Source: JALSKU01 sp964556545
GTDB lineage: Bacteria > Campylobacterota > Campylobacteria > Campylobacterales > JALSKU01
Assembly: GCA_964556545.1 (NCBI GenBank)
Contig: CAZKWE010000059.1
Coordinates: 43,345 to 107,344, forward strand
Direction: 5' to 3'
DNA length: 64,000 nt
How positions within the stretch are numbered: position 1 is the first letter of the stretch; each line of letters opens with the position of its first letter. The notes beneath the pieces were generated by a model that was not told where the DNA came from, searched no databases, and saw only the letters and a list, made by a program, of their open reading frames with translations. The translations under genes and the position numbers were made by a program. Positions 17,567 to 26,362 of the stretch are shown piece by piece.

Positions 17567-18574
17567 ATGTTTCTTAAAAGAGTAATTTTTTATATTTTTT
17601 TTATATTTTTTGCACTTTTTTTTATAAACGGATGTGCAAAAACACAAGAGCAAAGAGAGTTAAAAACAGTTGAAAATAATGTAACCATAAGAATCGAAGG
17701 AGCAGTATATCCTATAAAAAAACAAGATGTTATATCATCTGTTTCCGGTTATATAAAAGATATATATATCAAAAATGGAGATAGAGTTAAAAAAGGAGAT
17801 AGGATTTACTCTCTTGATAAAGAGTTAATAAGGCTTGATATAGAAAACAAAAAGATGGAAATTTCCTCTTTAGAGCAAATAAGAGATCATATATATTCAA
17901 GAAAAAAAGGTGGAGACGGAAATGTACCTGCAATAAATCTTTCAGCAATGCAACTTAAAAAAATCTCTTATTTAAGATCAAAAGGATATGCCGGTGATTT
18001 TGAAGAGGATAAATATAAGAAAAATTATATAAATGCACTATATAACAACAATAAAAATAACAATACGGACAATTATGAAAAATTAAAAAATTTAAATAAG
18101 CAGATTCAAACTGCAAAAATAGATCTTAAAAAGTTAGAATTCAAATTAAAACATGCTGATGCTTATTCGGAAATTAACGGTTTTGTTACAGGTTTAGATA
18201 TAAATAAAAGAGAGATGATCGGTGCAAATCAAAAAATATGCTCTATTGTTGATATTGATAAAGTTTTGGTTAAAGCGGGTTTTTCAACAGGATTATTGCC
18301 ATTTATATATTCCGGGAAAAAGATAAATATTTCTTTCGTTACGACTCCTCCTTATAGCACCGTCTCTAAAATAACTCAGGTAAATCCTATTGTAAATCCT
18401 AAATTTGAAAGAATGACTATAGAGGCGATTGTGCCTAACCATAACTATATACTCCAATCAGGTACAAGGGCTTTGGTAACGATACCATTGTCAAAAAAAG
18501 GTCAAAAAGAGGTCAAAAAATACTTTTTAAATAACAAAAGAGATATAACATTGGAAATTAAATCCAAAATCTAA
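17567..18574 (+). CDS. HlyD/RND-type periplasmic adaptor lipoprotein
   Basis: A 335-residue lipoprotein (lipobox FINGC) of the membrane-fusion family. It has a first lipoyl half (VSGYIKDIYIKNGDRVKKGDRIYSL), a helical hairpin (about 100-200) and a second lipoyl half plus beta-barrel (DAYSEINGFVTGLDINKREMIG). Such adaptors bridge an inner-membrane transporter and a TolC-type channel. No pump gene adjoins. The nearest TolC-like gene is at the far end of the polysaccharide locus. The gene converges with the glycosidase-like gene with a 4-bp overlap. Confidence 0.82.
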   Translation: MFLKRVIFYIFFIFFALFFINGCAKTQEQRELKTVENNVTIRIEGAVYPIKKQDVISSVSGYIKDIYIKNGDRVKKGDRIYSLDKELIRLDIENKKMEISSLEQIRDHIYSRKKGGDGNVPAINLSAMQLKKISYLRSKGYAGDFEEDKYKKNYINALYNNNKNNNTDNYEKLKNLNKQIQTAKIDLKKLEFKLKHADAYSEINGFVTGLDINKREMIGANQKICSIVDIDKVLVKAGFSTGLLPFIYSGKKINISFVTTPPYSTVSKITQVNPIVNPKFERMTIEAIVPNHNYILQSGTRALVTIPLSKKGQKEVKKYFLNNKRDITLEIKSKI

Positions 18575-19986
18575 TCTTTTTCATATAAAAATACTCTTCC
18601 TGTCGGTAGTTTTTTTTGAGTAAAAGTATCTTTTTCGTATGATATTTTAATGGTAACGGAGTGTTTGCCACTTTTTATCCAATTGTCATCGTATGGATTG
18701 TAGATAAATTTATTGTTCGGTATAAAATCAGATGTAATTTTGATATATTTATTTTTATTGTAAGCTTCACTTGCAACAACAAAACCATTTGTATAAAATC
18801 TTATATATATATCATACGGGTTTATTTTTATATATTTTTTTCCTAATACACTACCTAAATCATAAAAATATACACTATCTTTTTCCAACTCTTTATTTTT
18901 AGAAATTTGTGCATAAACTATATTGTTTGTAAGTTTTGCCATAGCATATCCAAAATATATTGCATTTTTTGGTTTTTTAAGTCTATAGATAGGCATAGTG
19001 CTATAAACTCTTTCATACTTAGGTGCAATATAATTTAAATATATAAAATTCTTAAAGCCATATTTCTTATATTTGTTTTTATATGATGTAAGTATATCTA
19101 TAAAATGCAAAGAATCTTTTATGGATTTGGAATTTTTGTATATCGGATAGTAATCGGTAGTATCGACAAGATGAATCCATCCCTTGCCTACAATTTGTAT
19201 ATCCATTTTTTTTGTACGGTTGGTGGTGATATAGCTTTCAGTCATATCATAGATTATATTTTTAAGCAGATACTTTTCTTGCCTAAAAGCTTGATTGGTT
19301 ACAAAAAATATTTTTTCTTTTTTTAGTTTCTTATAAAATTTTGCAATTTGTATAAAATAGTTTTTTTTCTTATGTTTTTTTTCAAAATTATTTTTCATTA
19401 TTTTAAAATTTTTATTATTTATAAAACTACCGGATGCCCAATCAAAAAAGAGTCCGTTAAATCCGCTTCTTTTTAAATTTTTCATTAAGTTTTCGACTCT
19501 TTTGTCTATAAGCAATTCGTTGCCATAATCATAGTAATAATCTTTGCACCAGTTATAATGATTTTTTTTACAATGAACGAAAGGACCGTTCGGATTTAGT
19601 GTCAGATGAAATCTATCCGTGTATAACCACTTTACAAAATCTCTATTTTCTCCATTTGTGTAATAATATGTCGCTGGCATCCAGTCATATCCGATGTGAT
19701 ATTTGATATTTAATATTCCTCTTTTTTTTAAAAGTTCTTTTGTTATTTTAAAATCATCAACTCCTCCCATTTCTACCATTTGAAAATTTTTTGCCCATTT
19801 TATATCTTTTTTTTCACTTAAAGCCGGTATGAGTGTATAGTCACCTTTTTTGATAGCTATTTTACCATTGTGTATAATAGTGTTGTATGATGATTCTTTT
19901 GTTATTTTAAAATTATATTTTTGTGCAAACAATAGAGTAGCCGTAAAGTATAAAATAAAAAAAATAGTAGTTTTAACTCTTTTCAT
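18571..19986 (-). CDS. Secreted TIM-barrel glycoside-hydrolase-like protein
   Basis: The 471-residue protein has a signal peptide (MKRVKTTIFFILYFTATLLFA) and a large alpha/beta domain. The segment SGFNGLFFDWASGSF near residue 175 resembles the barrel strand with the catalytic Asp in GH114-like and related putative glycosidases (GF-GVF-D pattern), but I cannot name the family firmly. The C-terminal part looks beta-rich. It is the last gene of a tightly coupled operon and overlaps the flippase-like gene by 14 bp, so it may trim the polymer made here, as the hydrolase domain of PelA does. Confidence 0.6.
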   Translation of the reverse strand: MKRVKTTIFFILYFTATLLFAQKYNFKITKESSYNTIIHNGKIAIKKGDYTLIPALSEKKDIKWAKNFQMVEMGGVDDFKITKELLKKRGILNIKYHIGYDWMPATYYYTNGENRDFVKWLYTDRFHLTLNPNGPFVHCKKNHYNWCKDYYYDYGNELLIDKRVENLMKNLKRSGFNGLFFDWASGSFINNKNFKIMKNNFEKKHKKKNYFIQIAKFYKKLKKEKIFFVTNQAFRQEKYLLKNIIYDMTESYITTNRTKKMDIQIVGKGWIHLVDTTDYYPIYKNSKSIKDSLHFIDILTSYKNKYKKYGFKNFIYLNYIAPKYERVYSTMPIYRLKKPKNAIYFGYAMAKLTNNIVYAQISKNKELEKDSVYFYDLGSVLGKKYIKINPYDIYIRFYTNGFVVASEAYNKNKYIKITSDFIPNNKFIYNPYDDNWIKSGKHSVTIKISYEKDTFTQKKLPTGRVFLYEKD

Positions 19987-20884
19987 TTTTTATCAATTCC
20001 TTAAATTTGATATCTTTTACCAATAAAAATATATACAACATTATAAAATCAATAGCAAAAATCAATATATGATAGAGTGTTGCACTCATAAGTACATTTA
20101 CTTTGTTTACTCCATGACTTGTTAGAAAGAGTACTATTGTTCCCTCAAAAGTACCCAGTCCTGCAGGTGTTATGGGAATAGATAGAGCTATTGTAAAAAA
20201 TATAAAAAGTTCTAATGTTTCTTGAAAAGATAGATGAAAATTTACTCCGTACATAAAAAATACGGTATTACTCAAGAGATATGTCATCCATAAACAAGTA
20301 GTCCAAAATAGAGTAGGGTAAGGTGTTTTTAAAAGTTTTTTTATATTTTTATAAATTTTCTGTGTGTAAACTCTTAAGAACTTGAAAGGAATTTTCTTCA
20401 ATAAAATTGATATCTTTTGTGAATTAAAAAATAGTGTGGTGATCAATATAAAAATAGATAAAATCAATATGCCCGATTTGATGGAATTGTTGGATATGTA
20501 TTCGTATGCACAAAAACACATTATTAAAAATAGCATAACTATGTCAAAAAATCTCTCTATAAAAATAATGGAAAGAGTTTTATGGTATTTGTAATTATAA
20601 AATTTTTTTAAGTAAAATGCTTTAGATAATTCTCCAAGTCTTGCCGGTAAAAGAATATTTAAAGCACTTGAAACGATAATTGTTTCAAGAGATTTTTTAA
20701 AATTTATTTTTGACATGACCGACCATCTGATAGAGAGTATGATTTGGGATAAAAATATGGATAATATTGTCAAAAAAAGACCCATTTTGCTAAAAATAGA
20801 AATATCCAATTTGCTTATATCAATACCATAAAGAAGATATATGCTTATGGCGACAAGAAATAATATTTGAACTATTTTATTCAT
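19973..20884 (-). CDS. UPF0104/LPG-synthase-TM-family flippase-like protein
   Basis: A 303-residue polytopic protein of the lysylphosphatidylglycerol-synthase membrane family (UPF0104). Features include LLPARLGELSKAFYL in the first third and the C-terminal ITPAGLGTFEGTIV. Relatives move or modify lipid-linked substrates. A paralogue is encoded at 24723-25616 in the second module. Its ATG overlaps the stop of the truncated deacetylase (ATGA), and its 3' end overlaps the glycosidase-like gene. Confidence 0.8.
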   Translation of the reverse strand: MNKIVQILFLVAISIYLLYGIDISKLDISIFSKMGLFLTILSIFLSQIILSIRWSVMSKINFKKSLETIIVSSALNILLPARLGELSKAFYLKKFYNYKYHKTLSIIFIERFFDIVMLFLIMCFCAYEYISNNSIKSGILILSIFILITTLFFNSQKISILLKKIPFKFLRVYTQKIYKNIKKLLKTPYPTLFWTTCLWMTYLLSNTVFFMYGVNFHLSFQETLELFIFFTIALSIPITPAGLGTFEGTIVLFLTSHGVNKVNVLMSATLYHILIFAIDFIMLYIFLLVKDIKFKELIKNEKS

Positions 20885-21144
20885 TTTTTAAGATACTCTT
20901 TATAGACAAGATTGTGATACATTCCGTGACAAGCTATCTCTATATTGTTATTAGATATCTTTTTTATGATGTTGGGATATTTTTTGGCAAATGTTCCGAG
21001 TACGAAAGCGGTAGTTTTAAAATTGCCTCTTAATTTTATGAAATTTTCTATATTTTTTTCATAATCAATAATTGGCTGATCATGCCACTTTACATTGAAA
21101 TTCATATCGGTTGCTTCTTCTATATCTATGGTTACCCAGATCAT
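20881..21144 (-). pseudogene. Truncated polysaccharide deacetylase (N-terminal 87 residues)
   Basis: The frame opens like a NodB-type deacetylase: VTIDIEEATD gives the first Asp (D7), and IEIACHGMYHN gives the metal-binding H73 and H77. It then stops at residue 87, while the intact paralogue at 25613-26362 has 249 residues. The missing two thirds hold the remaining catalytic motifs, so activity is not expected. The stop forms a neat ATGA with the flippase-like gene, so the missing part was removed by deletion and not by a frameshift. The start overlaps the FemAB gene by 4 bp. Confidence 0.7.
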
Positions 21145-22064
21145 AAATCCACCAAATATTTACAAAGCTTAGGTCCTATAAAATCAGTAATATTTTTCGG
21201 AAGTTTTTTCCATATATTTGAGGCAAAAGAGTATTTTGAATAGATATCTTTTTGTTCAGAGCTGATAGTTTCTATTTTTATGGGGTATGCTCCAAAGCGA
21301 TGTTTAAATATATATCCTCCGCTATTATAAGGAGATCTTCCAAAGTCAAAAATCTCAATATTTTTATACGAACAAAGATGTTTTATGATACTCCAATATG
21401 AAAAATGACCCAAAAGCTTATCTCTATAACTATCCAATGCACCGCCCCAAGAGCCATATGCGATTTTTTCATCTAAAAAAACACAGTATGCTGAAATAAT
21501 CTTTTCTTCATCATAACAATTATAAAATATGACTCTTTCTTGCAGTTTTTCGGTAAATAAAAAAAATAGCTTTTTATCTAATGCCGGAGTTCCGTGCTTT
21601 TTCATAACATAAGAGAAGATTTTATAAAAATCCTCTATCATATTTTTATCTCTGCCGTATTTGAAGATAAAATTATTTTTTCTTATAGAATTTTTTATAA
21701 TTTTTCTATATTTTGATTTCATATCCGATAAAATTTGTTCACTACTTTTATCTTTTATATCAAGTCTCATAGTTACAGTATCACCATCTTGTAGTTCATT
21801 TGAGTTAAAATCCAATACTCTGATTTGAAAATCTGTATCTTTTGACAACTCTTTTAAATCTTCTATATTATTTATGTCTCTATCGGTATAGCTTAAAAGA
21901 GACAGATATCTAAGTGTTTTTTTTCCACTAACAAGTGAAGGTATTATCAAAAAATCCATATATTCGCCATAGTTGTAAAAATCTTTTAAAAGGTTTCTAA
22001 AATCTTTTATAAAATCTATTGAAAAAGTTATATTATTTACATTTTTTTGCTCTGTTTTTTGCAT
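21141..22064 (-). CDS. FemAB/GNAT-like protein of exopolysaccharide systems
   Basis: A 307-residue protein of the FemAB-related acetyltransferase fold found with exopolysaccharide and XrtA/PEP-CTERM loci. The C-terminal motif IFDFGRSPYNSGGYIFKHRFGA is diagnostic for that group. The region MRLDIKDKSSEQ and KYRKIIKNSIRK matches the first GNAT half. It probably transfers an acyl or amino-acyl group. It is paralogous to 23861-24742, with MDFLI-PSL, LSYTDR and GRSPYN shared. It overlaps DUF2304 upstream by 32 bp and the deacetylase fragment by 4 bp. Confidence 0.82.
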   Translation of the reverse strand: MQKTEQKNVNNITFSIDFIKDFRNLLKDFYNYGEYMDFLIIPSLVSGKKTLRYLSLLSYTDRDINNIEDLKELSKDTDFQIRVLDFNSNELQDGDTVTMRLDIKDKSSEQILSDMKSKYRKIIKNSIRKNNFIFKYGRDKNMIEDFYKIFSYVMKKHGTPALDKKLFFLFTEKLQERVIFYNCYDEEKIISAYCVFLDEKIAYGSWGGALDSYRDKLLGHFSYWSIIKHLCSYKNIEIFDFGRSPYNSGGYIFKHRFGAYPIKIETISSEQKDIYSKYSFASNIWKKLPKNITDFIGPKLCKYLVDL

Positions 22065-22359
22065 CTTCTCTCACAATTTTCGTAATTATTATGTTATTGT
22101 TATAGACTCTGACATACAAAATAATGCTTACCAGGCTGATCAAAGAGACTGTGATATATAGTATTAAGTCTTTTCCGGTGCCAATAGAGAAAAAGTGTGC
22201 AACTTTATCGGAGTATTGAGGGAAAAGTATAAAAAAGAATAAAATAAAATATCCAAAAATCACACTTAGTCTTTGAAGTATTTTAAGCTTGGAAGAGAAA
22301 GCAAAGATTATAAAAACGATAGATAGAATTAGAATTAGAAAAAATTTAATAAAAATCAT
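22033..22359 (-). CDS. DUF2304 small membrane protein
   Basis: A 108-residue protein with three membrane segments, matching DUF2304 proteins that regularly accompany GT2 glycosyltransferases. The role is unknown; a partner of the glycosyltransferase or lipid-carrier handling is likely. Its ATG overlaps the TGA that would end the intact form of the upstream GT2 gene (22356-22358), which shows that the two were once translationally coupled. Confidence 0.75.
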   Translation of the reverse strand: MIFIKFFLILILSIVFIIFAFSSKLKILQRLSVIFGYFILFFFILFPQYSDKVAHFFSIGTGKDLILYITVSLISLVSIILYVRVYNNNIIITKIVREDAKNRAKKCK

Positions 22360-23041
22360 TTTGTCATATTTCCCACAAAAAAGTCTAAGATAATATTTAT
22401 GCTATTCCATATAGATTGTCCCTTTTCAAGAGAGTATTTACTATATTTTATGGTGCAAGGCATCTCGATATATCTCATATTAATTTTTTTATTATACCTA
22501 TAATTTCAGATGCATACGACATTCTGTTTTACCTGATTTCAAAATCCGGAAAATCTTTAATATTTATGACTCTAAATCCATTATGCGAATCACTTAGCCA
22601 TATTCCGGTAGTAATCCAAGTAAAAATTCTTGAAAACTTTAAAAGTATTTTTTTCTTTTTCGCCATATTTTCCGTTTTTCCAAGAAATCTCGAACCGAGT
22701 ATAATATCGTAATTATCTTTGCTTAACTCTTTTATAAAAGTTTTTATATCTTCGGGGGAGTGCTGTCCGTCCGAATCAAAAGTAATGACATATTTGCATC
22801 CTATTTGTTTTGCAAATTCAATACCGGTTTGCAATGTGGCACCTTGACCGAGATTGACAGAGTGTTTTAAAAGGTATATATCCTCCAAACAAGCCTCTTT
22901 ATAACTGTTATCGGTAGATTTATCATCAACAACTATAATGGCGAAAGCAGGGTACATTTCTTTTAATTGTATAAGTATATTTCGTATAACTTTTTCTTCG
23001 TTATAAAGAGGAATAATTATAGCATTTTCATATTTATTCAT
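22356..23041 (-). pseudogene. GT2 glycosyltransferase broken by a stop and an A-tract frameshift
   Basis: Residues 1-170 form a normal GT-A domain: IIPLYNEEKVI, VVDDKSTDNS, FDSDGQHSPED, GSRFLG, NGFRVIN. A TAA (22529-22531 region) then ends the frame, but the same frame continues with NRMSYASEIIGIIKK, as expected for the family. CAA to TAA would explain it. After an A7 run the match moves to the next frame (MRYIEMPCTIKYSKYS, then SIWNSINIILDFFVG) and ends at TGA 22356-22358. An A8 run would restore that frame. Two independent lesions mean a pseudogene and not a simple switch, though a truncated product may be made. Confidence 0.85.
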
Positions 23042-23246
23042 ATTGTGTATCGTTATTGCTATTTTGTAAAATTGGCATTTTATTCCTTTAAAGCCATTTT
23101 GTACTTTTATAGGTTTTTAATATGATATATTATACCTATTTTTCTTTAAAATCCAATTTGTGTTATAAGTTTTTAAACAATATAAGTAAATAATTATTTA
23201 TCTAATGGTATCATAATGATTAAATAAAAAAGTAAAAAGATATTGT

Positions 23247-23825
23247 ATGTCGAAAAAAGAGTATAGAAAAGGTGAAAAAGTATTTGATTTTGTCTATCCG
23301 CTGATTTTTATAATATATCTATTTTTAAAAATTTTACCGGATTTTTTCAGTAAATTTTTATGGGCAATTTTTAGAGAAATACCGGGATATTTAGGTATTG
23401 GATTGAGATATATCGTGTTAAAAAGATTATGCAAAGAGTGCGGTAAAAATATCGCTATCTTTCCCTCATCCTATTTTAAAATAGGTAAAAACTTAAAGAT
23501 GGGAAGTCACATATCCATAAGAGAACATACATATATTGATGGCGACAATCTTGAGATCGGAGATAATGTTATGATTTCTCATGGATCTTCCGTGATAACC
23601 GGATCTCATGTGTATAACAGGAAGATACCTATGAGGGACACACTTGAAGATAGACCCGTCAAGATAGGAAGCAATGTTTGGATTGGTGCAGGAGCAAGAA
23701 TTATAGGGGAAACAAGTATTGGAAATGATGTTATTATAGGTGCCAATAGTGTTGTAACGAAGCCTATTCCATCAAATGTTGTTGCAGTAGGAGTACCTGC
23801 TAAAATCATAAAAATACTCAAATAA
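23247..23825 (+). CDS. Hexapeptide-repeat acyltransferase
   Basis: A 192-residue protein with an N-terminal hydrophobic region and a left-handed beta-helix: repeats such as IGKNLKMGSHISI, GDNVMISHGS, IGSNVWIGAGARIIG and IGNDVIIGANSVV. It resembles maltose/NodL-type O-acetyltransferases and Wzy-locus acetyltransferases, so it probably acetylates a sugar precursor. It is divergent from the GT2 pseudogene and 35 bp ahead of a FemAB gene, with which it should be co-transcribed. Confidence 0.85.
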   Translation: MSKKEYRKGEKVFDFVYPLIFIIYLFLKILPDFFSKFLWAIFREIPGYLGIGLRYIVLKRLCKECGKNIAIFPSSYFKIGKNLKMGSHISIREHTYIDGDNLEIGDNVMISHGSSVITGSHVYNRKIPMRDTLEDRPVKIGSNVWIGAGARIIGETSIGNDVIIGANSVVTKPIPSNVVAVGVPAKIIKILK

Positions 23826-23860
23826 AATTTATTGTATAGCATACAAAATAAAGGTCGATA

Positions 23861-24742
23861 ATGCAAAATAACCAAAGAGTTTATAGTAAAGATTTTGTAG
23901 AAAAATTTAAAAAGGCACTTGTTAAAACTTATCATTATAAAGAGTATATGGATTTTTTAATTGTCCCTTCGCTGACTTTTTCAAAAATTTTATCATATAT
24001 ACCGGCATTGAGCTATACGGATAGAACAAGTGATGATATTGATGACTTGATTGAGCTATCACATGGAAATAACTATCAAATTAAAACTTTAAATTTTAAA
24101 TATAATGACTTCAAAGATAATGATCCGGTTACTATGAGGTTGAGTCTTAACAAAGAGATGGATCTGTTAAATTGCTATAAAAGTAGAACGAGAAATTATG
24201 TGAGAAAGTCTCTCAAAAACTCTTTTGAATTGAGAGAAAATATAGAAAATTTAGATGATTTTTATATCATCTTAAGAAAAACTTACAAAAAGCATGGTGC
24301 TCCTTTGATTTCAAAAAAATTATTTTTAAATCTTTTTTTTTATTTTCGTGAGGATTTGCATCTATTTACATTATATAAAGATAATCAAATTGCCGCCGCT
24401 ATGTTTATACTAAAAGATAAAGAGCTTTCTTGGTATGGTTGGGGTGGTGTAGATGAAAAATATGCTAAAGAGCGGGCCGGATACTGTATATATCATCTTG
24501 CGATAGAAAATATGCTTTTAAATCATAATATAAAAATTTTTGATTTTGGAAGATCTCCTTACAATGGAGGTACATATAGATTTAAATCACATTTTGGAGC
24601 AAAACCTGTAAAGATAGATATATTTGAACCTATAGAAAAAGATATATATTCGACTTATAGCAGAGCCACAACATTATATAAAAAATTACCTTTTTGGATT
24701 TCAGATAGGATAGGTCCTGTTATCAGGAAGCATTTTCCTTAG
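23861..24742 (+). CDS. FemAB/GNAT-like protein, intact paralogue
   Basis: A 293-residue paralogue of the protein at 21141-22064, with the diagnostic IFDFGRSPYNGGTYRFKSHFGA near the C-terminus and the same N-terminal YKEYMDFLIVPSL and LSYTDR segments. Probably an acyl or amino-acyl transferase acting on a glycan intermediate. It forms a two-gene unit with the hexapeptide acetyltransferase. Its 3' end overlaps the convergent flippase-like gene by 20 bp, so the pair cannot have a conventional terminator between them. Confidence 0.82.
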   Translation: MQNNQRVYSKDFVEKFKKALVKTYHYKEYMDFLIVPSLTFSKILSYIPALSYTDRTSDDIDDLIELSHGNNYQIKTLNFKYNDFKDNDPVTMRLSLNKEMDLLNCYKSRTRNYVRKSLKNSFELRENIENLDDFYIILRKTYKKHGAPLISKKLFLNLFFYFREDLHLFTLYKDNQIAAAMFILKDKELSWYGWGGVDEKYAKERAGYCIYHLAIENMLLNHNIKIFDFGRSPYNGGTYRFKSHFGAKPVKIDIFEPIEKDIYSTYSRATTLYKKLPFWISDRIGPVIRKHFP

Positions 24743-25616
24743 ATTTGTATTTGAGTGATAAAATTTTATAAAATATATGAAAAACTAAAATAAATAAAAT
24801 AGTAAAACCTGTGTTATCCAAAAAAGACAATAAAAAAGCACTTTCTTTGTAAATACCGATTTTTGTTAGATAATATATAAAAACTCCTTCTCTGACTCCA
24901 ATGCCGGATATTGATATTGGTATGATTGCTATCAAAGCACCCATTATTGAAACGGCACTAAGATAAAAAAAGTTTACCTCTATATTTAAAGATAGAGCCA
25001 AACAGTAATATTGTAGAAAATATGTTATATATGTTATAAAATTTATTAAAAACAGTATGAAATCGGTTTTTATATCCACTTTTTTAAACTCATCTATCTT
25101 AAATCTTTTAAAAACATTAAGAAGTAATCTATTTCTAAAAACATATAGCAGTACTATAAAAACTATAAATACTATAAAATATAAATTAATAGGCAATTTA
25201 AGTATAAAGACAAAAGAAATTATACCAAGAAGTGCCATAAAGTATAGATCTTGAAATCTATCATATATATAGGTTATGGTTCCTATCTTTTTGGAAACTC
25301 CGGATTTATCATATAAAAAAAGTATCTTGACGGAATCCCCAATTCTTGAAGGTGTAACAAAGCCAAGATATTGTGATTCGATAGTTGCTCCAAAAACTTC
25401 AAAAAAGGGCGGATGTTCTCCATAATGATTTAAAATATACTTAAATCTTGCAACTTTCAATAATAAAAATATCGTATAAGAAGCTATGTAGAGTACAATA
25501 TATTTTAGATCAATCGATTTTAATATTTCAAATAATTTACCATATTTTAGAGTGGATAAAATATAAATAAGTACTATAATTCCTAAAATTCTTATATAAA
25601 AGAGTAATTTCTTCAT
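24723..25616 (-). CDS. UPF0104/LPG-synthase-TM-family flippase-like protein, second copy
   Basis: A 297-residue polytopic protein of the same family as 19973-20884, with FVTPSRIGDSVKILFLY and ISISGIGVREGVFIYYLT as the two signature segments. Its ATG overlaps the stop of the intact deacetylase by 4 bp. The order GT2, deacetylase, flippase repeats that of the left module, which supports duplication of the module. Confidence 0.8.
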   Translation of the reverse strand: MKKLLFYIRILGIIVLIYILSTLKYGKLFEILKSIDLKYIVLYIASYTIFLLLKVARFKYILNHYGEHPPFFEVFGATIESQYLGFVTPSRIGDSVKILFLYDKSGVSKKIGTITYIYDRFQDLYFMALLGIISFVFILKLPINLYFIVFIVFIVLLYVFRNRLLLNVFKRFKIDEFKKVDIKTDFILFLINFITYITYFLQYYCLALSLNIEVNFFYLSAVSIMGALIAIIPISISGIGVREGVFIYYLTKIGIYKESAFLLSFLDNTGFTILFILVFHIFYKILSLKYKSKENAS

Positions 25617-26362
25617 AATTTGTTATTTTTAATTAAAAATTCGATTGAATTTGAATTTTGTATTATATTGCTAAGAGTTGAATACATATTTCCAAATCTG
25701 CTAAGATAAAATATTAAAACATAAAGTGCTATTTTATTTTTATTGTAAAGTTTAAATACTTCTTTTATCGATAGAAAATCAAAAGGGTGAGCATATATGA
25801 TATGTGGCGGTTTGCCTGTTAATTTTTGACCAAATAGATTTATCCATTTGATGCCTGAAGGAAACCTATCTCTTATAGTCGAAATAGATATATAGATAAG
25901 TTTTTTTGAATTTGCATATTGCATTGGAGCATATCTATGTTTCATTTTGGATTGAGTTGTGCTTGCATCATATAAAAAATCAAGCTTTTCTAAAATATCA
26001 TCTGTGTATTTACTTCTTTTAAATCCCGGAGTTCTATATCCCAATACTTTCTTTTGTATTATATCTTCGAGTAATTTTTTTGAAGTATCTATTTGATAAA
26101 AAAGCTCATCTTCTGTTTTAATATCATAATCCAATGTATGATTGTGACCATGGGTGGCTATTTCGTGACCTTCTTTTTGAATCATTTGTATGTATTTTTT
26201 TGAGCGAGGTAGAGTTTCCGTAGATATAAAAAAAGTGCCTTTCGCTTTATATTTATCGAAAATTTCTAAAATCTTTTCAGTTGTATGTGTTATGGCATAA
26301 TCACTCTTTAGTCTGCTTCCCCAATCATACTCAAAATCGATTGTAATGCTCTTAGCAATCAC
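25613..26362 (-). CDS. NodB-type polysaccharide deacetylase, intact
   Basis: A 249-residue cytoplasmic deacetylase without a signal peptide. Motif 1 is SITIDFEYDW, motif 2 is HEIATHGHNH, and motif 3 is LGYRTPGF. It resembles the deacetylases of exopolysaccharide loci with FemAB-like partners (XrtA-associated group). It likely acts on a lipid-linked amino-sugar before export. It overlaps the GT2 gene by 11 bp and the flippase-like gene by 4 bp. Confidence 0.87.
   Translation of the reverse strand: MIAKSITIDFEYDWGSRLKSDYAITHTTEKILEIFDKYKAKGTFFISTETLPRSKKYIQMIQKEGHEIATHGHNHTLDYDIKTEDELFYQIDTSKKLLEDIIQKKVLGYRTPGFKRSKYTDDILEKLDFLYDASTTQSKMKHRYAPMQYANSKKLIYISISTIRDRFPSGIKWINLFGQKLTGKPPHIIYAHPFDFLSIKEVFKLYNKNKIALYVLIFYLSRFGNMYSTLSNIIQNSNSIEFLIKNNKL

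Noticed and set aside
22531..22545. A-tract near the GT2 gene as a phase-variation switch
   Set aside because: A change in the A-run alone would not restore the gene, because a separate in-frame TAA lies upstream of it.
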